A DNA stretch of 64,000 nucleotides from Salticus scenicus (taxonomy: Eukaryota > Arthropoda > Arachnida > Araneae > Salticidae), in NCBI GenBank assembly GCA_963930645.1, contig OZ005649.1, forward strand, positions 82,518,126 to 82,582,125, written 5' to 3'. Below, piece by piece: positions 1 through 10,496 of the stretch (its first letter is position 1; each line of letters opens with the position of its first letter). The notes below the pieces were generated by a model. That model made no database searches. It saw only the letters and a program-made list of their open reading frames with translations, and was not told the DNA's origin. The translations under genes were made by a program, and so were the position numbers.

Positions 1-716
1 AGGACCCCTAGCACATATACACGCAAGTTTCGGAGAAAATCACAGAAAACTCCGAAGGGCTAGGCTGACGAGCGTGACCTGGGATCAATAGCCATGCGGA
101 TAATTGTTTTTCCCCTTACCTGACTTAAGTTTTGGAAAGATTGAAAATAGATAACAATAGATAAATTGCATAATATAAAGATATAATAAAACCTATATCC
201 GAGAAACTTAGATAGTTTCTGTCAGGTCTGTTTGATTGTGTATTTAATCTAAAAAATTTTAAAATCTAAATTTTCAAGGCTGTAATTATACTTTTTAACT
301 CCCCACCCCGCCCCTCCCCCCCAAATAATAATAATAATAATAATAATAATAATTTTACACTTCCAAAAGTTTGTGTAATCAATTTCTCATCTCCAAATAC
401 TTTACAACACAAATTTTCAAGGCCATGTTAGGAACAAATATTTTGCATGTATATCGAATCATAATAATCAATCAACGTAAAAATATCAGAATGAAAACTG
501 AAAAAAGCCTTTGTAGGGTAAAATATAGGCTCGGGCTGGCTAATATAAATATGAAGAATTATAAAATAATTTTATTTGTTTATATTATAGATCTTAGTTC
601 TGATCATAACTTTAAGATACATGAAAATAAAATTATTTTAGGTCAAAATTACCTAGACCGCAAAGGAAAACTTTTTCAATCAGTCTTGGTAATTTGATGT
701 GTTTGGTGTTTTGGGA

Positions 717-1031
717 TGGATGGTTGGGTTTTACGTCGCACTAGTGCTGCGCAGATGGGCAAATGGCGACGGTCTGGGACACCCCCCTAGAGGTTGTCCG
801 GAGACATGCCATCGCAATTTTGATCCTCCACGGAAGGGATGGCTCTCCCGCTTCGGTGACCCCCAGAGGTATAATTTTTGATGGGAACATGGAGGACATT
901 GCGGCCACGACCGATTTTACGTGCACCAGCCACCATTAGTGTACACGAAGGTCTTTTACCGGCTCGAGTACCGAACCCGCAATCTTCCAATTACGAGGCC
1001 GGCGCTCTACCGACTGGGCTACCGCGGCCCC
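717..1031 (-). mobile_element. tRNA-derived SINE 2, array unit 1
   Basis: On the minus strand the head carries a perfect A-box match TAGCCCAGTCGG (1010-1021) and a B-box-like GGGTTCGGTAC (968-978) about 32 nt further on, as in a tRNA. The 3' end (at 717) finishes with GTAAAACCCAACCATCC, a short CCAN-type tail. A 14-bp direct repeat TTGGTGTTTTGGGA at 703-716 and 1032-1045 is the target-site duplication. SINE 2 therefore inserted into SINE 1. Fragments of the same family occur at 9880-10005, 17281-17331 and 44870-44996. These tRNA-like features do not make a functional tRNA gene, because no acceptor stem pairing was found. Confidence 0.85.
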
Positions 1032-1828
1032 TTGGTGTTTTGGGAGTAAGGCTGATTGACTACTCTAGGGACCTAGGCCTGAAGAGAAATGCCCTCTGTG
1101 AGGGTCTTCCTAAGGACCCCTAGCCCATATACACGCAAGTTTCGGAGAAAATCACAGAAAACTCCGAAGGGCTAGGCTGACGAGCGTGACCTGGGATCAA
1201 TACCCATGCGGATAATTGTTTTTCCCCTTACCTGACTTAAGTTTTGGAAAGATTGAAAATAGATAACAATAGATAAATTGCATAATATAAAGATATAATA
1301 AAACCTATATCCGAGAAACTTAGATAGTTTCTGTCAGGTCTGTTTGATTGTGTATTTAATCTAAAAAATTTTAAAATCTAAATTTTCAAGGCTGTAATTA
1401 TACTTTTTAACTCCCCACCCCGCCCCTCCCCCCCAAATAATAATAATAATAATAATAATAATAATTTTACACTTCCAAAAGTTTGTGTAATCAATTTCTC
1501 ATCTCCAAATACTTTACAACACAAATTTTCAAGGCCATGTTAGGAACAAATATTTTGCATGTATATCGAATCATAATAATCAATCAACGTAAAAATATCA
1601 GAATGAAAACTGAAAAAAGCCTTTGTAGGGTAAAATATAGGCTCGGGCTGGCTAATATAAATATGAAGAATTATAAAATAATTTTATTTGTTTATATTAT
1701 AGATCTTAGTTCTGATCATAACTTTAAGATACATGAAAATAAAATTATTTTAGGTCAAAATTTCCTAGACCGCAAAGGAAAACTTTTTCAATCAGTCTTG
1801 GTAATTTGATGTGTTTGGTGTTTTGGGA

Positions 1829-2143
1829 TGGATGGTTGGGTTTTACGTCGCACTAGTGCTGCGCAGATGGGCAAATGGCGACGGTCTGGGACACCCCCCT
1901 AGAGGTTGTCCGGAGACATGCCATCGCAATTTTGATCCTCCACGGAAGGGATGGCTCTCCCGCTTCGGTGACCCCCAGAGGTATAATTTTTGATGGGAAC
2001 ATGGAGGACATTGCGGCCACGACCGATTTTACGTGCACCAGCCACCATTAGTGTACACGAAGGTCTTTTACCGGCTCGAGTACCGAACCCGCAATCTTCC
2101 AATTACGAGGCCGGCGCTCTACCGACTGGGCTACCGCGGCCCC
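1829..2143 (-). mobile_element. tRNA-derived SINE 2, array unit 2
   Basis: Tandem-array copy of the element at 717-1031, shifted by 1112 bp with the same TTGGTGTTTTGGGA flanks. It arose by duplication of the unit, not by a separate transposition, because its flanks match those of unit 1. Confidence 0.85.
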
Positions 2144-2921
2144 TTGGTGTTTTGGGAGTAAGGCTGATTGACTACTCTAGGGACCTAGGCCTGAAGAGAA
2201 ATGCCCTCTGTGAGGGTCTTCCTAAGGACCCCTAGCCCATATACACGCAAGTTTCGGAGAAAATCACAGAAAACTCCGAAGGGCTAGGCTGACGAGCGTG
2301 ACCTGGGATCAATACCCATGCGGATAATTGTTTTTCCCCTTACCTGACTTAAGTTTTGGAAAGATTGAAAATAGATAACAATAGATAAATTGCATAATAT
2401 AAAGATATAATAAAACCTATATCCGAGAAACTTAGATAGTTTCTGTCAGGTCTGTTTGATTGTGTATTTAATCTAAAAAATTTTAAAATCTAAATTTTCA
2501 AGGCTGTAATTATACTTTTTAACTCCCCACCCCGCCCCTCCCCCCCAAATAATAATAATAATAATAATAATAATAATTTTACACTTCCAAAAGTTTGTGT
2601 AATCAATTTCTCATCTCCAAATACTTTACAACACAAATTTTCAAGGCCATGTTAGGAACAAATATTTTGCATGTATATCGAATCATAATAATCAATCAAC
2701 GTAAAAATATCAGAATGAAAACTGAAAAAAGCCTTTGTAGGGTAAAATATAGGCTCGGGCTGGCTAATATAAATATGAAGAATTATAAAATAATTTTATT
2801 TGTTTATATTATAGATCTTAGTTCTGATCATAACTTTAAGATACATGAAAATAAAATTATTTTAGGTCAAAATTACCTAGACCGCAAAGGAAAACTTTTT
2901 CAATCAGTCTTGGTAATTTGA

Positions 2922-3483
2922 TGTGTTTGGTGTTTTGGGATGGATGGTTGGGTTTTACGTCGCACTAGTGCTGCGCAGATGGGCAAATGGCGACGGTCTG
3001 GGACACCCCCCTAGAGGTTGTCCGGAGACATGCCATCGCAATTTTGATCCTCCACGGAAGGGATGGCTCTCCCGCTTCGGTGACCCCCAGAGGTATAATT
3101 TTTGATGGGAACATGGAGGACATTGCGGCCACGACCGATTTTACGTGCACCAGCCACCATTAGTGTACACGAAGGTCTTTTACCGGCTCGAGTACCGAAC
3201 CCGCAATCTTCCAATTACGAGGCCGGCGCTCTACCGACTGGGCTACCGCGGCCCCTTGGTGTTTTGGGAGTAAGGCTGATTGATTACTCTAGGGACCTAG
3301 GTCTGAAGAGAAATGCCCTCTGTGAGGGTCTTCCTAAGGACCCCTAGCCCATATACACGCAAGTTTCGGAGAAAATCACAGAAAACTCCGAAGGTCTAGG
3401 CTGACGAGCGTGACCTGGGATCAAACCCGGCACTTCATGCCTACCAGCTTTGAGCGCAGAACCGCTTGCTTGCTGGTGGGTGT
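2922..3483 (-). mobile_element. tRNA-derived SINE 1 (outer), with nested SINE 2
   Basis: Read on the minus strand, the element begins with a tRNA-like head at 3483. It has a near-consensus RNA polymerase III B box at 3417-3428 (minus strand GGGTTTGATCCC). The whole interval is flanked by a 12-bp direct repeat TTGGTAATTTGA at 2910-2921 and 3484-3495, read here as the target-site duplication. SINE 2 and its own duplication interrupt it. The complete head exists only in this last array copy. Units 1 and 2 are cut inside the B box, where the tandem duplication joined to upstream flank. An A box was not clear. The SINE family name is unknown to me. Confidence 0.7.
2941..3255 (-). mobile_element. 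tRNA-derived SINE 2, array unit 3
   Basis: Third array copy, flanked by the 14-bp duplication at 2927-2940 and 3256-3269. Here the surrounding SINE 1 is complete, which makes the nesting order explicit: SINE 1 inserted first, then SINE 2, then the 1112-bp block was tandemly duplicated. Confidence 0.85.
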
Positions 3484-3495
3484 TTGGTAATTTGA

Positions 3496-6028
3496 ATGAA
3501 TGATGGTTTCTGTTTCTTTTGTAATGAAACAGTTAAATGTTAAAAGCTAATTATATTCTGGAGAACTATTTTCCCATTAATTTTAAACTATTGCTGGTAC
3601 CCAAATAAATTATAACTTGCCTAATTACTGTTTCTCTAATCTAATAACTGTGATTTCAAAATCACTTTTAAAAGTTTTTTTTTTTTTTTTTTTTCATTTA
3701 AAATATTTGTATTAAATTTGATTTCTCTTTCAAGAAAAGCTTTAACTTTTTAAGTATTACAAAAATAATAAATATTCATGTATATTTTAATAAGAAATTT
3801 TAACTTCATGTCAGGATCTACACTGCCATTAAACACTGACCTTTTCAACATTTTGTTAAACGATTATTGTATTTTGTTAAAATAGGTCAGCTAGAATTTT
3901 GCTCAAAAGGTAAAACTGGATTATTACATAAAATATCTCTATAAAACCACTTCTAACTTTTATTCAAATATTTGCTGGCAAAAATTACAAAACGACTGAA
4001 AATATCGTGGATCGTTATTAATTAGTGTACTTTGATTTAATTTCTACCTTTAATAGTTGAATTTAAATGGAAAAATATTTAAAAATTAAATTTCAAGATT
4101 TCAGACTTTACCTTATAGATGCATTCTTAGTACTAATATTGCGTTTGTTGAAATCTAAACATACAATAAACTGACTCATGTTGCTTAAATTCGAATTATG
4201 GATACTTGGTTAAAATCATCAGTGAACAAAAGGAATAGAAAACAAAGTTAAGGATAAAAAAATACTTAGTACTAATATTGTATTAGTTTTTTGTATGTTT
4301 AGATTTCAACAAATTCATGTTTCTTAAATCACAATTATGGATACTTGGTTAAAATCATCAGTGAACAAAATAAATAGAAAACAAAATTAAGGATAACTAA
4401 AAAAAAAAAAAAAAAAAAAATCAATAGTATCATTACTATCCAAAGGATTAAATTAAATTTCGAAAAATCTAAAATACTGCTTATGCATTTTAGCTAAAAT
4501 GCTAAAGAAACTTTTTTGCCAGGTTAAACCCTGATGTAAGTAAAATAGTTAAATGTAATATGATTTATACATACATGTATATATATATAAGCATAAGCAT
4601 ATATAAATCCTATATAGTCGAATCCTTTTAGAAGAAATTCCACAATTGATTTACACTTCATTTATGAAGGTCATGCAATGTTTACATTTTTTACTTTAAA
4701 TGTTTTTTCATTCTATCAGGTATCAATGTAACTGAATCTGACTGTACATATTTTATAATGATAAATTTTTTAGAAATAACAGAATTACATATATATATAT
4801 ACTCAAATAATAATAATTGGGACAGATCTTATTATTTTAAGAGAATCGAGCTGTTAGTCATACATTAAAATGAAAAGCAGAAATGAAAATTATAAGATAA
4901 CATACCTACTTACAGCAGAGGACATAAATAAGAAGGCATGTCGAATGGGAATAAACATATTTATATCATTCATATTATATATTCCAGAAAACGTTCATGA
5001 AGATGACATGTTATTCACATTTGTCTTAATTCCAGGAAGCGTTTATAAAGTTGATCATTAAAAATAATAAAAAGGCATGGTAATTTAGCCGAAAAAATGT
5101 CACTGAGGCATATGATGGGAAAACACTCAAATGCACTCAATAACAGTTTTACAGCCATACAAGAATGTACAGATAATTGGGTACTTTTCATCAATGAAAG
5201 GTAAAAATATTATTTTTATCGATATCATATAATAATGAAATCTCAATATAATAAGTCCAATAAAATTTCAATGAGAGCATACTGTTGTAAGAAGATGGCC
5301 TTGTCGTTTTCCAGCCTGTTTGTACAACCGAACGCTGAACTACCAGCACAATTTAAATACAAATCCAATAGAAATTCCAAAAAATAATAAAATAAAAAAC
5401 TTGATTTTATTTTCAATATAATTTTTAAAAAATAATTTCGATAATAAAATCAATATCTCATGTAATCATGTGCTGATCGCCTGATAAACATCAACAACAA
5501 CATGTGCTTCTTATTTATCGATTATTTCAAAAGTAAAAGGTGAAATAAAACACGGAATCATGGTCAGAATTATCTCTAACACATAAACTTTAAACTTAAC
5601 TTTCATCCAAGTGCCGCAATAAAAAATTATATATTTTATCAAACACTTTTTAGCATGCAGAAATGCATTTATTCATACTACAAGAGGCAATGTTGTGGGC
5701 CAGACAAGGGGAGTGGCACTTGGCTTCACTCATTCCGCGTCAGGGCTACTCCATATATTGAACCTCCTTTCTTACTTGTACCACACTACCACGAACATAT
5801 CGAAGTCTTTCGATAGTCGAATTCGAATGTGACATCATGCTGACGTAACATTTAAAAATAAATTTAAGGTTTTAATCATTTGGTACTGAGAAAAATATTA
5901 TGATAGTGAACATATCAAACAATTTTGATGTGGAATTAGCAAACGGAACTGCTGTTACGATATCTTTGAACTTATAATTTCTGAAAACGTATTTGTACGT
6001 CATTATTCGATGATCAAACCTTTCGATG
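3496..6028. other. AT-rich intergenic stretch
   Basis: No gene is visible. It holds a poly-T run at about 3675-3694, a poly-A run at about 4399-4420, several (AT)n microsatellites (for example near 4577 and 4789) and the local duplication described at 4126-4396. Open frames are short and have no recognisable domains. Confidence 0.7.
4126..4396. repeat. Direct duplication with inverted core
   Basis: Two neighbouring copies (4126-4256 and 4265-4396) share the same left block (CTTAGTACTAATATTG at 4126 and 4265) and the same right block of about 80 bp (4177-4256 and 4317-4396). The centre is in opposite orientation: 23 bases at 4144-4166 reappear as an exact reverse complement at 4291-4313. A plain tandem duplication cannot produce this. 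Replication template switching, or duplication followed by inversion between short inverted repeats, would. Confidence 0.9.
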
Positions 6029-6030
6029 TA

Positions 6031-6242
6031 CAGTCGGTAACAAAAGTGTCCGAACAATAGCAAAAATTCCTATGTAAAAAAAGTACACTTCATACGGTTT
6101 TGTTAAATAAATCCTTATCGAATCATGTTCTTACACTGACTAATAACAGGATTCAACAAGGATTTATTTAACAAAACCATATGAAGTGTACTTCTTTTAC
6201 ATAGGAATTTTGCTAGTGTTCGGACACTTTTGTTACCGACTG
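6031..6242. mobile_element. Tc1/mariner-type MITE, copy 1
   Basis: A 212-bp, almost fully palindromic element. Its ends begin CAGTCGGTAACAAAAGTGTC and are reverse complements for roughly 90 bp each. It is flanked by TA on both sides (6029-6030 and 6243-6244), the target duplication typical of the Tc1/mariner superfamily. There is no coding capacity. A second copy with the same termini lies at 44299-44511. Confidence 0.9.
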
Positions 6243-6517
6243 TATTTGTGGTAGCAGCCAAAGTTTTTTCTTTGGATTTGAGGTTATGAAATATCAGTTG
6301 CTGTGTGTGGTGTAGAAGGTCTGCACGGGCCCGGCTCTCGGGCCGGGTTCGGGCCGAATTTTTGAATTTGCTCTCGGGTCGGGCTCGGGCTTAAAATTTT
6401 TGGTTGATCGGTAGAACAGAGGTTCACTTTCTTCTTGGCGAACTTCCGCAGCGAGAAACTGCCTATACTTGTAAACATAACTTAAGAATACCATTATGAC
6501 GCAGTATGGAGAGATTT

Positions 6518-7016
6518 GATTGGTTCATTTGTTTTTTATTGATTTGAGTGTATTCTACATTGCAGTAGAGCTACATTATGGGGAATTAGGCTATATTTAA
6601 TTGGTTCACTTGTTTTGAGTAATATTTTACGTTGCACTAGAGCTACATTACAGGAAATTAGGCGATATTTGGTTGGTTCACTTGTTTTGAGTGTATTTTA
6701 CGTTGCACTAGAGCTACATTACGGGAAATTAGGCGATATTTGATTGGTTCATTTGTTTTGAGCGTATTTTACGTTGCACTAGAGCTACATTATGGGAAAT
6801 TAGGCGATATTTGATTGGTTCATTTGTTTTGAGCGTATTTTACATTGCACTAGAGCTACATTATGGGAAAATAGGCGATATTTGATTGGTTCATTTGTTT
6901 TGAGCGTATTTTACGTTGCACTAGAGCTACATTATGGGAAATTAGGCGATATTTGATTGGATCATTTGTTTTGAGCGTATTTTACATTGCACTAGACCTA
7001 CATTATGGGAAATTTT
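6518..7016. repeat. 71-bp tandem array inside the hAT-like element
   Basis: Seven copies of a 71-bp unit, each starting near GATTGGTTCATTTG, at about 6518, 6599, 6671, 6742, 6813, 6884 and 6955. The first two copies are the most diverged, suggesting that expansion proceeded at the right side. The unit includes the conserved phrase GCACTAGAGCTACATTA. There is no open reading frame across units. Confidence 0.9.
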
Positions 7017-7018
7017 GG

Positions 7019-7775
7019 TCTTAACATGCGCGATAGTGATTGCCGCGGAGCTGAGTTACGTGCGTTTTCAGATTGATGCACAGCGAGGTAGGGGTGTCCA
7101 GTGATTTTTTTTTTGGTTTTAACATGCGCGACAGTGACTCCTGCGGAGCCGAGTTACGTGCGTTTTCAGATTCATGCACAGCAAGGTAGGGGTGTCCAGT
7201 GATGTTTTTTTGGTTTTAACATGCGCGACAGTGACTGCCGCGGAGCCGAGTTACGTGCGTTTTCAGATTCATGCACAGCGAGGTAGGGGTGTCCAGTGAT
7301 GTTTTTTTTTGGTTTTAACATGCGCGACAGTGACTGCCGCGAAGCCGAGTTACGTGCGTTTTCAGATTCATGCACAGCGAGGTAGGGATGTCCAGTGATG
7401 TTTTTTTGGTTTTAACATGCGCGACAGTGACTGCCGCGGAGCCGAGTTACGTGCGCTTTCAGATTCATGCACAGCGAGGTAGGGGTGTCCAGTGATGTTT
7501 TTTTGGTTTTAACATGCGCGACAGTGACTGGTGCGGAGCCGAGTTACGTGCGTTTTCAGATTCATGCACAGCGAGGTAGGGGTGTCCAGTGATGTTTTTT
7601 TGGTTTTAACATGCGCGACAGTGACTGCCGCGGAGCCGAGTTACGTGCGTTTTCAGATTCATGCACAGCGAGGTAGGGGTGTCCAGTGATGTTTTTTGGT
7701 TTTAACATGCGCGACAGTGATTGCCGCGGAGCCGAGTTACGTGCGTTTTCAGGTTCATAGTTTTATACAGCCATG
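7019..7775. repeat. 97-bp tandem array inside the hAT-like element
   Basis: Eight copies with anchors AACATGCGCG at 7023, 7121, 7218, 7317, 7414, 7511, 7608 and 7704. Spacing varies between 96 and 99 bp, mainly through the length of a T run in the unit. It directly abuts the 71-bp array and is more GC-rich than its surroundings. Units are about 95 percent alike by eye. The first copy is the most diverged. Confidence 0.92.
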
Positions 7776-9650
7776 TTTCTTTGTTGGTTCATATACTTTA
7801 GGGGTATGTCCCAATTCATCCTCCGTCGTTACAGTGGCCGGATCCGTGAACTTAAAATAGAGAAGCTTAAATTGCTACAATTAACTAATTATGCATGCAT
7901 TTTTTTTTCATATTTAATTAATAAGCACTAAAAATAATATTTAAATATTAAATAGTTTACTTTCTATAATTTTTTAAAAAATTATAATAATGCGAATAAA
8001 GTAAACGTTGTCTGTAGAAAATGGGGATATTTGGTTGCCGTACTCATTGCCCACAACGTAGCACTAGTTCGACGTAAAATTCACTCACACAATCACTTGT
8101 TTATGAAAACTAGGGAATTTTCCCCTCCGCTAAAATTTAAGTGTTAATGAAAAATTCGAAACGATATGTGTCTGGAGAAATGAAAGCGTATCATTTGATA
8201 ACTTGAAAATATGTTTTTTATTTTATTTGTATATTCTCATAATTTTTATACCGATGTGTTTCGATTCACTTGAATGCGGTTTTAGAATCCTCGAATGTTA
8301 CGAATTAACTGAGCGCGAAGTGAAATATTTGATATGTGATTTACGTATTATGGAGTTAACAGAAATTTCAAAATGGAATAAATAAATAAATAAATAAATA
8401 AAATTCATGTTGCCTTTATTGTAAGTTTTCATGCTTTTTTAATTACTTTTAAAGTTATATTTTTATTCTGAATTTTCATTTATTTAATTACATTTATTGT
8501 GTTGTTGAAATTAATTTGCTCTTAAAACTTCGATGAGAAAACGTGTATTTTGTTAAGTATTTAGTAAATAGTCGTCTGCATTAATATTTATTTCATTTCG
8601 AACGTAAACAAACGTTTTTTCAGGTTGCCATAAGATAAATTGATTTCCTTGGTTCGTTGGCGCACGGACAATATCGCCAAAATGTAAACAAACGCCAGTG
8701 AACCTCTGTTCGTAAGATCTGCCAAATTTTTTTTCAGGCTCTGGCCGGGTCGGGCTCGGGCTCAGTTTTTTTGTGTATATTCGGGCCGGGCCGGGCCTGA
8801 ATGAAATTTTCTCCGGGCGGTGTCGGCCCGAATCTTTTTCTGGTTTCCTCGTTAATCAACGAAAAAGGAAAATGATAAAATATTTCTTCAGTCATTTATT
8901 TTACGTAATTTTACAGGCTTGTATGTCACATAAAGTTCTATTTTGTCAAAAAAGTGTCTGTAACGTCAATTTAATTGTCTATCAGTCTGTCTGTCCGAAA
9001 TCTGATTTTTCGCAAACATTTTTAGCATGCCTCGAAATTAATATATTTTATTTAAAGTAATATTGTATGGTTTCCTATTCAAAATAGTATGCATGTACTA
9101 CCAGTTTGCGTACATGTACATAACAAAAGAAATTAGATACATTACTGTGTATAAGAGTTTGTTTCTTATGATCTGTTGAGTTTAGGTGGTATAAAGGCTA
9201 TAAAAATCTTTCCGCTGCAACTTTTTCTCTAAGGCTCCTTTTCCTTTTCTCCAGTGGACGAAAGTAGCATCATTTTTATCATGGGCAAAAGCAACTTTTC
9301 TATTGAATATGGTTGGATTAACATTAAAGTTTTGTTTACCGGAGCACATGAAAGATTCGGATACATTATGGTATATAAGAGGAAATGGTTGAAAGTGCCT
9401 TTTCACTAATATTAACCATTTTAAATACCTGCCTATATTGTTTGATAAAGGCTAATATTTTCGATTTGACTTTCTGTTTGTCTTTGTGCCTTGTCTATAA
9501 TAATGAATTTCTGTTTATATATAATTGTGTTGTAAAATTTCAGCAGTTTTGTCAATGAACGTACTATTGTTTGGTTATATAAAACCGCTGCAAAACACAT
9601 ACTAAAAATCTTTTTTATGAAAAGGCATTTTTTTTGTTGTTATTTTACAT
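7776..9650. other. Non-coding interior of the hAT-like element
   Basis: AT-rich DNA with no recognisable transposase or other domain. It contains an (AATA)n run at about 8382-8402 and a CGGGCC-rich block at 8738-8830 resembling the element's own ends, which could mark a nested or rearranged terminus. The short open frames here have no known motif. Confidence 0.65.
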
Positions 9651-9879
9651 ATTTTTGAATCGGGCCGGGCCGGGTCGGGCCTGATTTTATCGTTTTTGTC
9701 CGGGCCGGGCCGGGCCATAAACCGTTAAAAAATAAACGGGCCGGGCTGGGCCCGGGCCTCATGTTTCGACTTCATAACGGGCCGGACCGGGCCCGGGCCT
9801 CGAAATTCCGGCCCGTGCAGACCTCTAGTGTGGTGACCATTCCTCCTCGAAATTCGGGGATTGTTCTCGGATTTTCAAT

Positions 9880-10005
9880 CCCCTCCAGCGGGGGGGGGGG
9901 GTCGAAATTGTGATGGCATATGTCTCCAGACCATTCTTAGGGATGCATCCCAGACCGTCGTCAACTACCCATAGAGCAGTACTAGTAAGATGTTATGCCC
10001 AACCA
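9880..10005 (+). mobile_element. Old SINE 2 fragment
   Basis: The stretch from AATTGTGATGGCATATGTCT through GTTATGCCCAACCAAAC matches the 3' half of SINE 2 in plus orientation, with many substitutions. It lies just beyond the right target duplication of the hAT-like element. It is 5' truncated and no target duplication was recognised. Confidence 0.65.
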
Positions 10006-10496
10006 AACTAATCATCCTCAGATTTTCAATTTTATTTTTACTTTTTGTTCTTGAAAATTCAAAATTCTTTTGATTCAAAATGCTTCATAAAATATCCCCA
10101 AACTTAAATTTTTTACATCTATTTTTTCTTAGACTAAAATAATAATTTAAAATAAAATCAAAAATAGTGGTTTTTATTAGACTAATATATTATTACTAGT
10201 ATATAACCCCCTCAAAAATGACGGAATGTGAACGATAAATCTTGAAAACAATGTTTAGATCATGAAGATTACCACGTGATCATTTAAATGTATTTTCAAT
10301 TTTTGTTTATAAATCAAATGTATTTCGATATTTTATAATTTTCGTTCTAAAATTAAAAAAATTTTACCCGATCAATAAATATGAATGACAATAAAAAAAC
10401 CGCTGGTTGACAAACAATATAAGCCCGACAACACAACAGCAACAACACATCCCAGTGTTCGGTTAAGTGCTCTATTTAAAGTCCTCATAATAAGAA
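10006..10496. other. AT-rich intergenic stretch
   Basis: No gene, repeat copy or transposon end was recognised here. Confidence 0.5.

Larger units (their letters stand above)
1..3424. repeat. Tandem array of 1112-bp units
   Basis: Three full units (89-1200, 1201-2312, 2313-3424) follow the end of a further unit at 1-88, so the array continues upstream of the window. The spacing is exactly 1112 bp and the units differ by only a few substitutions (for example near 90, 1761 and 3284), which implies a recent or homogenised duplication. Each unit holds about 0.5 kb of AT-rich DNA with an (AAT)n run and a C-rich tract, then two nested SINEs on the minus strand. The repeated short open frames of 108, 60 and 81 codons contain SINE or AT-rich sequence and look like no known protein. 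The unit boundary falls inside the B-box-like sequence of the outer SINE. Confidence 0.95.
6313..9827. mobile_element. hAT-like non-autonomous transposon (3515 bp)
   Basis: The interval is bounded by an exact 8-bp direct repeat GTGTGGTG (6305-6312 and 9828-9835). Its terminal inverted repeats are TAGAAGGTCTGCACGGGC on the left and the complement of TAGAGGTCTGCACGGGC on the right, differing by one inserted base. Eight-bp duplications and YAG-type termini are typical of hAT elements. Subterminal regions are packed with CGGGCC motifs (6325-6392 and 9660-9815), and a third such block lies at 8738-8830. No transposase could be found. The interior consists of two satellite arrays (6518-7016 and 7019-7775) and about 1.9 kb of AT-rich DNA. 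A 14-bp inverted pair (6414-6427 and 8698-8711) hints at a composite or rearranged left half. Confidence 0.85.

Noticed and set aside
968..1031. tRNA gene on the minus strand
   Set aside because: A- and B-box matches are good, but no cloverleaf with a paired acceptor stem could be drawn, and the sequence is the head of a SINE with target duplication and 3' tail.
371..2921. Repeated open frames of 108, 60 and 81 codons as a tandem gene family
   Set aside because: They are copies within a 1112-bp satellite unit. The 60- and 81-codon frames run across tRNA-derived SINE sequence and the 108-codon frame is AT-rich low-complexity sequence. None has a protein-family motif.
6518..7775. CRISPR-like arrays
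   Set aside because: The repeats are contiguous 71- and 97-bp units without variable spacers and lie within a eukaryotic transposon. They are ordinary tandem satellites.
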